Part shown: in pieces, positions 1-4,895 of the stretch
How positions within the stretch are numbered: the stretch's first letter is position 1
How the letters are laid out: each line of letters starts with the position of its first letter
Assembly: GCA_002296455.1 (NCBI GenBank)
Contig: DBJG01000029.1
Span: 5,672-12,719, forward strand
Length of the DNA: 7,048 nucleotides
Direction: 5' to 3'
DNA from: Caryophanales bacterium UBA782
Lineage (GTDB): Bacteria; Bacillota_I; Bacilli_A; RFN20; CAG-826
Notes under the pieces: generated by a model
The model's input: the letters and a program-made list of their open reading frames with translations, nothing else
Databases searched by the model: none
What the model was told of the DNA's origin: nothing
Made by a program: the position numbers and the translations under genes

Positions 1-2
1 CT

Positions 3-68
3 CGCGGAGTGAATGAATTTATTAAGCAAAAAGACGCTGAATTGAATGTGAAAAAATTGAAACCGTAG
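3..68 (+). CDS. C-terminal fragment of an unidentified upstream gene
   Basis: An open frame enters from the left edge and encodes about 21 residues ending NVKKLKP before a TAG stop at 66-68. The fragment is charged and lysine-rich, as soluble protein tails often are. A strong hairpin terminator begins 27 bp after the stop, which supports this being the true end of a plus-strand gene. The other two plus frames meet stops within the first 15 bases. The fragment is too short to assign to a family, and I do not recognise it. Confidence 0.5.
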   Translation, partial: RGVNEFIKQKDAELNVKKLKP

Positions 69-94
69 GAGCGATTTCGACTTATGATCGCAAA

Positions 95-126
95 AAAAGG
101 CAAAGCGTTTTCTTGCTTTGCCTTTT
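95..126. terminator. Bidirectional intrinsic terminator between convergent genes
   Basis: The arms AAAAGGCAAAGC (95-106) and GCTTTGCCTTTT (115-126) form a perfect 12-bp inverted repeat around an 8-nt loop. On the plus strand the stem ends in TTTT and would terminate the gene that stops at 68. On the minus strand the stem runs into seven T residues and would terminate the DUF4177-like gene that stops at 152. The placement between two convergent stop codons fits a shared terminator. Confidence 0.85.
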
Positions 127-151
127 CCATAAGTTCTCTTAACTCAATTCC

Positions 152-325
152 TTATTGCTTGGCGATTGAGGTTTCAAACACGAGTATGGCTTTTGCTGAT
201 AACGTGATGGAAAACGACACTAACTTCCACCCTTTTTCAGCGCATTTATTTGCTTCATTTTCTATTTCCTCCGCCATTACCTTAGCGCGTGGATGGTACG
301 CTAACACGACCGTCTTATATTTCAT
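152..325 (-). CDS. Small DUF4177-like protein (57 aa)
   Basis: The frame encodes 57 residues starting MKYKTVVLAYHPRAK and ending at TAA. It carries the hallmarks of DUF4177: a short N-terminal beta strand (KYKTVVL), an amphipathic helix (MAEEIENEANKCAEKGW, residues 17-33) with the characteristic AEKGWKLVSFS turn-strand, and a final strand AILVFE. DUF4177 proteins are usually 50-70 residues, so this one is full length. The function of the family is not established. An SD-like AAGAAGG lies 8 nt before the ATG. Downstream, the hairpin at 95-126 with seven T residues on this strand is a fitting terminator. The gene is divergent from tex. The family call is from motif memory without a search. Confidence 0.75.
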   Translation of the reverse strand: MKYKTVVLAYHPRAKVMAEEIENEANKCAEKGWKLVSFSITLSAKAILVFETSIAKQ

Positions 326-497
326 AAGGGATGCCTTCTTTTTTCTTAATTAGTTTATGTGACGTTTCATCAATCACGCGACCATCGCTTGTAACGGATT
401 TGTAATCTCTATGTAAATCTAACCCGGCGATTTTCTTGAGAACGGTATCGCTCCTTTTCGAAAAAGGGGCGCCCCGTAGTTTTCTTCGTAATGGCAA
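315..497 (-). CDS. Uncertain short ORF overlapping the DUF4177-like gene; possibly decayed
   Basis: An open frame of up to 60 residues runs from a TTG at 497 to a TAA at 315-317 and overlaps the start of the DUF4177-like gene by 11 bp, the geometry of translational coupling. Its C-terminal half (DLHRDYKSVTSDGRVIDET, then a lysine-rich tail) looks protein-like, but I recognise no family. There is no convincing start: the only good SD, AAAAGGAG (453-460 on the complement), is followed 7 nt later by GTT, not a start codon, and the TTG has no SD. A second frame from ATG 512-514 covers the upstream part and stops at a TAG. The region could be a frameshifted remnant, a leader, or non-coding. Confidence 0.25.
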   Translation of the reverse strand: MPLRRKLRGAPFSKRSDTVLKKIAGLDLHRDYKSVTSDGRVIDETSHKLIKKKEGIPYEI

Positions 498-549
498 TCG
501 TAATTTTTACCCATGAGCAAAGCGGAAGTAGTAATATTTCTCTATTCTT

Positions 550-2691
550 ATGGATATTGTCAATTATTTGTCACAAACGCTCGCGATTAAGCCGAACCAG
601 GTACGCGCAGCGCTGTCATTACTCGAAGAGGGCGCAAGTGTTCCTTTCATCGCTCGCTATAAAAAAGAAGAAACAGAAGGTCTAAGCGATGTTGCCTTGC
701 ACGCTTTAGTAGAGGCGAAAGAAAAATACGAAAAGCTTTCGGAAAGAAAAGATACTGTCTTAAAAAGCATTGAAGAGCAAGGAAAACTCACCGATGAGTT
801 AATGGAGCAAATCGAAAAATGCGATAGTTTGTCTCTTCTTGAAACATTATATCGGCCTTATCGCCCAAAACGGAAAACAAGGGGGAGTATCGCAAAAGAA
901 AAAGGCTTATTTCCTCTAGCCGCGTTTATTCAAAGGCAAGAAGGCAATATGGCTACTCTTACGCGTTACGCCTCTTCTTTTGTAAATGAAGAAAAAAGGG
1001 TGAACGATGTCGAAGAGGCAATCGCGGGCGCGCTCGATATTTTAGCGGAAGAAGTCGCCGATGATTCTTCCTATTATTTGTTCGCAAAAGGTTACCTTTA
1101 TAAAGCAGGAAAGTTCAGTGCGAAAGAGTCGAAAGAGGATATCGAGAAAAAATACCAGAATTACGATGGCTTTCTATGTCCTATTTCTCGCATTAAACCT
1201 TATCAAACGCTTGCTCTTCTTCGCGGCAAAAAGGAGAAGAAACTATCTTTTTCTTTTAATTACGACGAACTCACGATTGAAAATCACATCGCTCGCGCTT
1301 TGATTCGACGGAATAGCCCTTATGAGTCATTATTAAGAGAGATGATAAAGGATGCTTATAAGCGCTTAATGGCACCATCGATCGAAAACGAGATCATGGG
1401 AGAGCTCTTTTTAAAAGCGGAAGATTCTTCTTTAATTCTCTTCGGAAAGAACTTAAAACAACTTCTCCTCGCTCCCCCTTTAAAAGGGAAAAGAATCTTA
1501 GGCTTTGACCCAGGGTATCGAAATGGATGCAAACTCGCTTTGATTGACGAAAACGGGAACGTGCTTTCTTCTTGCATCATTTACCCAACGATTGGAAAAG
1601 AGAAAGAGAGCGAGAATGTTCTTCTTTCTCTTTACCAGCAATTTGGTTACCAAGCAATCGCGTTAGGGAATGGCACCGCAAGTCGCGAAAGCGAGTCTTT
1701 TTTGACTCGTTTCTTAGAGAAAAATGAAATGAACGATGTCCATATCACCATTGTCAACGAATCTGGCGCTTCCGTTTATAGTGCTTCTCCTCTTGCGGTC
1801 AAAGAATTCCCAAACATGGATATCGAAGAACGCTCCGCGGTTTCTTTATCGCGCCGTCTTCTTGATCCGATGGCGGAGCTCGTCAAAATTCCGCCTGAAG
1901 CCATTGGCGTAGGTCAATATCAGCATGATATGGACGAAAAGCGATTGAAAGAAACATTATCCAACGCGGCAATTGATGCGGTAAACGAAGTGGGGGTGTG
2001 GCTTAATACGGCATCCGTTTCTTTATTAAAATGCGTCTCTGGCTTAAACGAGAAAGTTGCTTCTTCCATCGTCGATTATCGCGAGAAAAATGGCTCTTTC
2101 TTATATCGAAAGGACCTTTTAAAGGTAAAAGGGTTAGGGGAAAAAACGTATCGAGATGCGGCTGGGTTCTTGCGTATCGAGAATGACAATCCTTTAGAGA
2201 GAACGGCAGTTCATCCAAAAGACTACGAGGCAACGTATACCCTTCTTTCTCGACTTAATATCTCTCTCCAGGGTATTGGAACAGAGAACGCGAATCATGT
2301 GTTAGAGTGCATTCAAGATATCCCGTCTTTAGCAAAAAGCTTGGACATTGGCGAATATACCTTAAACGATATTATCGAGGAATTGAAGAAACCTGGACGT
2401 GACCCACGCGAACACATTGTTTCTGCTTCCTTGGACAAAAAAGCGAAAGACATCAAAGATTTATCCGTTGGAATGGTATTGGATGGAACGGTTCGCAATC
2501 TTGCGGATTTTGGTGCGTTTGTGGATATCGGGGTTCATCAAGATGGGCTTGTGCACATTTCGGAAATCGCCGATCATTTCATTAAACATCCAAGTGAGGA
2601 ACTCGCAATAGGGGATATTGTCACCGTCAAAGTCATTGCGATTGATTTGGCGCGAAAACGTATTTCTTTGTCGATAAAACAAGCAAAGTAA
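550..2691 (+). CDS. tex: Tex: RNA-binding transcription accessory protein, S1 domain
   Basis: This is a full-length Tex protein (713 aa; the family is usually about 700-780). Tex/Tex-like proteins bind nucleic acid and influence transcription and RNA handling in the cytoplasm; the exact biochemical role is not settled. Visible domains in order: the N-terminal helical region with FIARYKKE (33-40) and ETLYRPYRPKRKTR (98-111); a YqgF/RNase H-like domain from GFDPGYRNG (318-326) through GNGTASRESE (373-382) and NESGASVYSAS (403-413); AIGVGQYQHDM (451-461); helix-hairpin-helix motifs around 495-545 (VSGLNEKVASSIV, VKGLGEKTY); KKPGRDPRE (613-621); and a C-terminal S1 domain (about 639-711, GMVLDGTVRNLADFGAFVDI). 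An in-frame TAA at 532-534 leaves ATG 550 as the only ATG start. There is no good SD upstream of it, which is odd. No clear terminator lies right after the stop. Confidence 0.96.
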   Translation: MDIVNYLSQTLAIKPNQVRAALSLLEEGASVPFIARYKKEETEGLSDVALHALVEAKEKYEKLSERKDTVLKSIEEQGKLTDELMEQIEKCDSLSLLETLYRPYRPKRKTRGSIAKEKGLFPLAAFIQRQEGNMATLTRYASSFVNEEKRVNDVEEAIAGALDILAEEVADDSSYYLFAKGYLYKAGKFSAKESKEDIEKKYQNYDGFLCPISRIKPYQTLALLRGKKEKKLSFSFNYDELTIENHIARALIRRNSPYESLLREMIKDAYKRLMAPSIENEIMGELFLKAEDSSLILFGKNLKQLLLAPPLKGKRILGFDPGYRNGCKLALIDENGNVLSSCIIYPTIGKEKESENVLLSLYQQFGYQAIALGNGTASRESESFLTRFLEKNEMNDVHITIVNESGASVYSASPLAVKEFPNMDIEERSAVSLSRRLLDPMAELVKIPPEAIGVGQYQHDMDEKRLKETLSNAAIDAVNEVGVWLNTASVSLLKCVSGLNEKVASSIVDYREKNGSFLYRKDLLKVKGLGEKTYRDAAGFLRIENDNPLERTAVHPKDYEATYTLLSRLNISLQGIGTENANHVLECIQDIPSLAKSLDIGEYTLNDIIEELKKPGRDPREHIVSASLDKKAKDIKDLSVGMVLDGTVRNLADFGAFVDIGVHQDGLVHISEIADHFIKHPSEELAIGDIVTVKVIAIDLARKRISLSIKQAK

Positions 2692-2739
2692 ATCTCGATT
2701 TTGTTTGCACATCCAACCCCAGGAAGAGGGCATCCATCA

Positions 2740-2767
2740 TTGCAAAGCCTTGCGGCTAGGCTATAAT
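2740..2767 (+). promoter_or_regulatory. Sigma-A-type promoter of the putative antisense RNA
   Basis: A TTGCAA -35 box (2740-2745) is followed by a 16-bp spacer and a consensus TATAAT -10 box (2762-2767). The expected start is around 2774-2775. The only thing downstream before a terminator is about 44 nt with no ORF, so the promoter most likely drives a small RNA. The spacer is one base shorter than the optimum. Confidence 0.6.
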
Positions 2768-2773
2768 GTTAGT

Positions 2774-2817
2774 GAGTGTTGAGCTCTAACTGCCTTTGTG
2801 GCCGTTAGAGTTCTTTT
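2774..2817 (+). ncRNA. Putative antisense antitoxin RNA of about 44 nt
   Basis: Between the TATAAT promoter and the T-tract at 2814-2817 lies a short transcript consisting of a 6-7 nt tail and one long hairpin. It is fully complementary to the last codons and the stop of the minus-strand hydrophobic ORF and to the first bases after it. The hairpin loop UUUGU contains a YUNR U-turn motif, a known device for fast RNA pairing in antisense regulators including the par/Fst system. The complementary hairpin in the peptide mRNA would display ACAAA. Start and end are predicted from the promoter and terminator, not observed. Alternatively the hairpin could simply serve as a distant terminator for tex. 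Confidence 0.45.
2781..2817 (+). terminator. Hairpin terminator of the antisense RNA, overlapping the toxin stop codon
   Basis: GAGCTCTAAC (2781-2790) pairs with GTTAGAGTTC (2804-2813) with one G-U pair. After one mismatch, GCC pairs with GGC around a 5-nt loop (2795-2799). TTTT follows at 2814-2817. On the minus strand no T-rich run follows the same hairpin, so it is a better terminator in the plus direction. It contains the last codons and TAG stop of the small hydrophobic ORF. Confidence 0.65.
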
Positions 2818-2872
2818 CATTCACTAGGAGGTAGATCAAGATCAGGATGATCACGATCATCGTGCCGTCCAT
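2786..2872 (-). CDS. Small hydrophobic peptide (28 aa), candidate type I toxin
   Basis: The ORF encodes 28 residues: MDGT, then an unbroken hydrophobic stretch (residues 5-17, MIVIILILIYLLV), then a polar, positively charged tail with two Lys and one His (18-28). This resembles membrane-acting type I toxins such as the Ibs and Fst groups in size and layout. I cannot match it to a specific family. Translation signals are excellent: GGAGGG (2880-2885) lies 7 nt before the ATG. An adjacent GTG codon could also start it. A promoter with TATATA lies 66 nt upstream of the coding region. The TAG stop sits inside the hairpin of the opposing short RNA. A chance ORF is possible given its length, but SD, promoter, leader structure and antisense promoter together argue for a gene. 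Confidence 0.6.
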   Translation of the reverse strand: MDGTMIVIILILIYLLVNEKNSNGHKGS

Positions 2873-2879
2873 CACAAAA

Positions 2880-2940
2880 CCCTCCATTCTCGCCCATCTT
2901 CCCGGGGAGGCTATGAGGAAGCATATGCATCTACTCCTCA
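2880..2940 (-). promoter_or_regulatory. Structured leader of the hydrophobic-peptide mRNA with a sequestrable SD
   Basis: The predicted transcript begins at about 2938-2939 and can fold at its extreme 5' end: TGAGGA (2940-2935) pairs with TCCTCA (2919-2914), enclosing the palindrome GCATATGC. Just downstream, CCTCC (2910-2906) is complementary to the SD core GGAGG (2885-2881), so the ribosome site can be masked. A 5' stem-loop and a buried SD are common in type I toxin mRNAs. The pairing with the SD is only 5 bp by eye, so a folding calculation decides it. Confidence 0.4.
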
Positions 2941-2944
2941 CTCA

Positions 2945-2974
2945 TATATAGACAAAAAAGAGACGTTTTACCAA
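2945..2974 (-). promoter_or_regulatory. Promoter of the hydrophobic-peptide gene
   Basis: Read on the minus strand, TTGGTA (2974-2969) serves as -35 and TATATA (2950-2945) as -10, with an 18-bp spacer. The -35 matches four of six consensus positions. The expected start, 2938-2939, falls at the base of the leader hairpin. A leader of about 66 nt results. Confidence 0.45.
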
Positions 2975-2995
2975 AAGGACATAATATTTTTAATA

Positions 2996-3023
2996 TTTGT
3001 TAGTAGGACAATCATCCTATAAT
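2996..3023 (+). promoter_or_regulatory. Promoter of the zinc-ribbon operon
   Basis: A perfect TATAAT (3018-3023) lies 26 bp before the first zinc-ribbon gene. The best -35 is TTTGTT (2996-3001) with a 16-bp spacer, which is weak. The AT-rich direct repeat TAATATTTT/TAATATTTG (2982-2999) upstream could act as an UP element. TAGGA (3004-3008) and TCCTA (3015-3019) form an inverted repeat overlapping the -10 box, a possible operator but short. Confidence 0.5.
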
Positions 3024-3048
3024 ACAATTAGCGAAAGGGTTCAAGAAT

Positions 3049-3435
3049 ATGCTTTGTGAGCAATGCGGTAAAAAAATCGAAGATGAAGAATTGCCTTATT
3101 GCCCAAATTGCGGTGCGAAAATTCATGGCAATCGTCATGAAGATGCAATAGAAAGAAAGAAGCAAGAAGAGACGAACGAGATTGCTTTATCAAGCATGCT
3201 GACCGGAGTGATGTCACTTTTTATCCCTTTCTTGGATTTGCCTTTATCCATCGTCGCCATCGTCTTGGCGAAGAAACGTCCGAACCATCAGTATTCTAAA
3301 ATCGGAGCAATCACGGGAACGATTGGCTTAATTGTTTCGATTCTAATTTATGTTGGTTTTATCGTGTGGCTCGTTCTTTATATTTTGGCTATTTTATCAA
3401 AGCTTCCAGTGAATTATCCAACTTCATCTTTTTAA
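3049..3435 (+). CDS. Zinc-ribbon membrane protein, DUF4190-like (128 aa)
   Basis: The N-terminus is a zinc ribbon with two CxxC knuckles (C3/C6 and C18/C21, sequence CEQCGKKI then CPNCGAK). A charged linker (about 27-44, EDAIERKKQEETNE) follows. Then come a hydrophobic pair of segments (about 45-73), a short basic loop with KKRPNHQYSK (75-84), and a long hydrophobic region (85-117). The LTGVMSLFIP and IGAITGTIGLIVSI segments resemble the repeated helices of DUF4190, which has no defined activity. The ribbon should be cytoplasmic. A weak SD, AAAGGG, lies 9 nt upstream, and TATAAT lies 26 bp upstream. The next zinc-ribbon gene starts 38 bp after the stop, so the two are probably co-transcribed. 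Confidence 0.85.
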   Translation: MLCEQCGKKIEDEELPYCPNCGAKIHGNRHEDAIERKKQEETNEIALSSMLTGVMSLFIPFLDLPLSIVAIVLAKKRPNHQYSKIGAITGTIGLIVSILIYVGFIVWLVLYILAILSKLPVNYPTSSF

Positions 3436-3473
3436 ATATGTGACCAATTTATCGGTAAAGGAGAAATAGATAT

Positions 3474-3809
3474 ATGTATTGCAAAAATTGCGGAAAAGAA
3501 ATTAATGACGAAGCGCGTTTTTGCCCTTATTGCGGCAAAGACGTCGAAGAGAAAAAGGTAGTGGCTCAGCCAGTTCGTCGGACTGGCTCACCCTATTCAA
3601 GAGGGATGGCCATGATTCTCGCTTGTCTTGGCTTTATGGTCATCAGCGGAATTCATCGTTTCTACGTTGGAAAAATCGGAACGGGTATTTTGTGGCTTCT
3701 TACCGGGGGATGTTTTGGCATTGGCACGCTTATTGATGTCATCATGATTGCGACGGGCGACTTTAAAGACGCCAATGGCTTGCCACTTACTGACTGGGAT
3801 CTTGATTAA
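3474..3809 (+). CDS. Zinc-ribbon TM2-domain membrane protein (111 aa)
   Basis: A zinc ribbon (C3, C6, C17, C20; YCKNCGKEI and FCPYCGKD) is joined by a basic linker (21-40) to a TM2 domain. The first helix runs about 44-59, followed by the TM2 signature GIHRFYVGKIGTG (59-71), the second helix about 70-92, and the terminal DFKDANGLPL (96-105). TM2 proteins are small two-helix membrane proteins of unclear function, and zinc-ribbon fusions to them are common in Bacillota. The SD GGAG lies 10 nt upstream. The gene follows the DUF4190-like gene by 38 bp and is the last gene before a terminator. Both genes share the same ribbon-plus-membrane layout. Confidence 0.93.
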   Translation: MYCKNCGKEINDEARFCPYCGKDVEEKKVVAQPVRRTGSPYSRGMAMILACLGFMVISGIHRFYVGKIGTGILWLLTGGCFGIGTLIDVIMIATGDFKDANGLPLTDWDLD

Positions 3810-3827
3810 TCTTGTTTCGTAAAAAGA

Positions 3828-3863
3828 AAAAGCGCCACTTCGGATTATTTTGGTGGCGCTTTT
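3828..3863. terminator. Bidirectional intrinsic terminator between convergent genes
   Basis: AAAAGCGCCAC (3828-3838) and GTGGCGCTTTT (3853-3863) form a perfect 11-bp inverted repeat with a 14-nt loop. It lies between the TM2 gene stop (3809) and the convergent stop of the minus-strand membrane-protein gene (3881). The minus-strand side continues with CTTTTTCTTTTT, so termination should be good for that direction as well. Confidence 0.9.
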
Positions 3864-3880
3864 CATTGCTTCTAATTCTT

Positions 3881-4846
3881 CTATAGAAGCTGTTTTTGCT
3901 CTTCGTAAGTGAGTTTCTTAGCTTGCTTGTTGTAAGAGAGCACTTGGCTGTAATAGTAGGCCAAATAGATAAGACCGCCAAAGATGATCATAACCAAAGA
4001 AGCGATAATGAAAATCACGATGCTGAATTTTGGAGGGAGCAATCCTTCTGGCATAGCGTATTTGATGGAGGCAAGAGGGTTATAAAGTATGGGATCGCCG
4101 ATTTTCCCACTATAGGCATTATAAGTGATGGTGATGATTTCTTTTCCCGTATCGATGCGGAAGACATAGAAAGGGACCATGAACGCCATTTTTGTGCAAG
4201 TATCATCGTAGTCGACGATATTGACACTCGTGATTGGCTTACTTTTACCCAAAGATTCCTGCTTTTCCTTTTTGCATTTTTCTTCTAGGCGTGCCATAAA
4301 AGAGCGATTTGCTCTTTGCTTTGCGTATGCGGCTTCTTCGTTTCCGACAGTGTGAATGAGAAAGCCTTCTTCTATGTCCGCGATAATGACGTCTTCTGGT
4401 ACATCTTCGTAATGACTGAGCTCAACGTGATGGTGGAGCAAATCCGTCGAATAATCGGCGTCAAAAGTGCTGGCGCAAACGTTGATGTCCATATTTGCCC
4501 CATAGACATGCGGACTGATGCGAATTGGGCTTCCGTTATAATCGTATACGTATCCGAATTCGATCTTCGAAATGTGGTGGAGATAACCAATGACGTTAAA
4601 GTATTCTCGCGAGATTTGCATCCTCTCTTTTTCTTCTTTAATCGCAGCGATTTGCTTTTTCGTCAATGTTGAGACGGAATCGATACCTGAATCGATATAC
4701 GCTTCGACTTGCCTTTGTGCTTCTTCAAAAGAGACAAGCGACTTTATTATCATGACATTTTTTGGATTGACACCTTCAAAATAGATGTCGAGATGGCGGG
4801 CCAATATCTCCTTATTAGCGGCAAAAAAATCAGATTTGTTTGGCAT
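3881..4846 (-). CDS. C-terminally anchored membrane protein of unknown function (321 aa)
   Basis: The start at 4846 is chosen over an ATG 30 bp upstream because a strong SD, AAAGGAGG, lies 5 nt before it and inside the longer reading. The product is mostly soluble, charged sequence (1-270) with one transmembrane helix (about 274-298, FSIVIFIIASLVMIIFGG) and a short lysine-rich tail; there is no signal peptide. A His cluster (LLHHHVELSH, 136-145) could bind metal. Residues about 221-263 (FMVPFYVFR, then GKEIITITYNAYSGKIGDP) resemble the PVW...Y.GK.Y.F.NGQTGK..GD.P module at the end of Bacillota TFIIB-type zinc-ribbon membrane proteins, but no N-terminal zinc ribbon is present. I do not recognise the family as a whole. 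It lies 49 bp after the response regulator on the same strand and could be in its operon. Confidence 0.85.
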   Translation of the reverse strand: MPNKSDFFAANKEILARHLDIYFEGVNPKNVMIIKSLVSFEEAQRQVEAYIDSGIDSVSTLTKKQIAAIKEEKERMQISREYFNVIGYLHHISKIEFGYVYDYNGSPIRISPHVYGANMDINVCASTFDADYSTDLLHHHVELSHYEDVPEDVIIADIEEGFLIHTVGNEEAAYAKQRANRSFMARLEEKCKKEKQESLGKSKPITSVNIVDYDDTCTKMAFMVPFYVFRIDTGKEIITITYNAYSGKIGDPILYNPLASIKYAMPEGLLPPKFSIVIFIIASLVMIIFGGLIYLAYYYSQVLSYNKQAKKLTYEEQKQLL

Positions 4847-4895
4847 AAAAGCCTCCTTTAAGGGGCAATATAGCAAATGAAGCGCTAAAAAAGCG

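Larger units (their letters stand above)
2692..3048. other. 357-bp region between tex and the zinc-ribbon genes holding a candidate type I toxin-antitoxin locus
   Basis: There is no long gene here, but the stretch is dense with signals. From left to right it holds a plus-strand promoter (2740-2767), a hairpin terminator (2781-2817), a 28-codon minus-strand hydrophobic ORF (2786-2872) with a strong SD, its structured leader (2873-2940), a minus-strand promoter (2945-2974), and a plus-strand promoter for the next gene (2996-3023). The order promoter, short RNA, opposing toxin ORF, leader, promoter matches convergent type I toxin-antitoxin loci. Confidence 0.5.

Noticed and set aside
84..353. 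Plus-strand ORF of 89 codons
   Set aside because: It runs through the terminator hairpin and lies antisense to the DUF4177-like gene, with no SD or family pattern.
449..471. Hairpin CGCTCCTTTT/AAAAGGGGCG with a 3-nt loop, next to the palindrome GGGGCGCCCC (466-475)
   Set aside because: It is a strong fold but no gene ends before it on the plus strand and no T-tract follows directly, so I do not call it a terminator; on the minus strand it overlaps the SD of the doubtful ORF.
491..685. Plus-strand ORF overlapping the start of tex
   Set aside because: It is a shadow of tex in another frame, without homology signs or an SD.
2461..2733. Minus-strand ORF over the tex 3' end
   Set aside because: It is antisense to the conserved S1 domain and has no SD or family pattern.
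2847..2951. Plus-strand 34-codon ORF opposite the toxin, preceded by AGGAGG
   Set aside because: AGGAGG is 15 nt from the ATG, too far, and is explained by the toxin's Leu codons on the other strand; the product lacks a recognisable pattern.
3896..4672. Two plus-strand ORFs of 118-130 codons opposite the membrane-protein gene
   Set aside because: They are antisense shadows; the minus-strand frame has the SD, the membrane helix and continuous coding over 321 codons.
4847..4876. Upstream ATG adding ten residues to the membrane protein
   Set aside because: The AAAGGAGG ribosome site lies inside this extension and points to the ATG at 4846.
4867..4895. Promoter for the membrane-protein gene (TATATT at 4872-4867)
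   Set aside because: No acceptable -35 is present and the start would fall on the SD, so co-transcription with the regulator is more likely.
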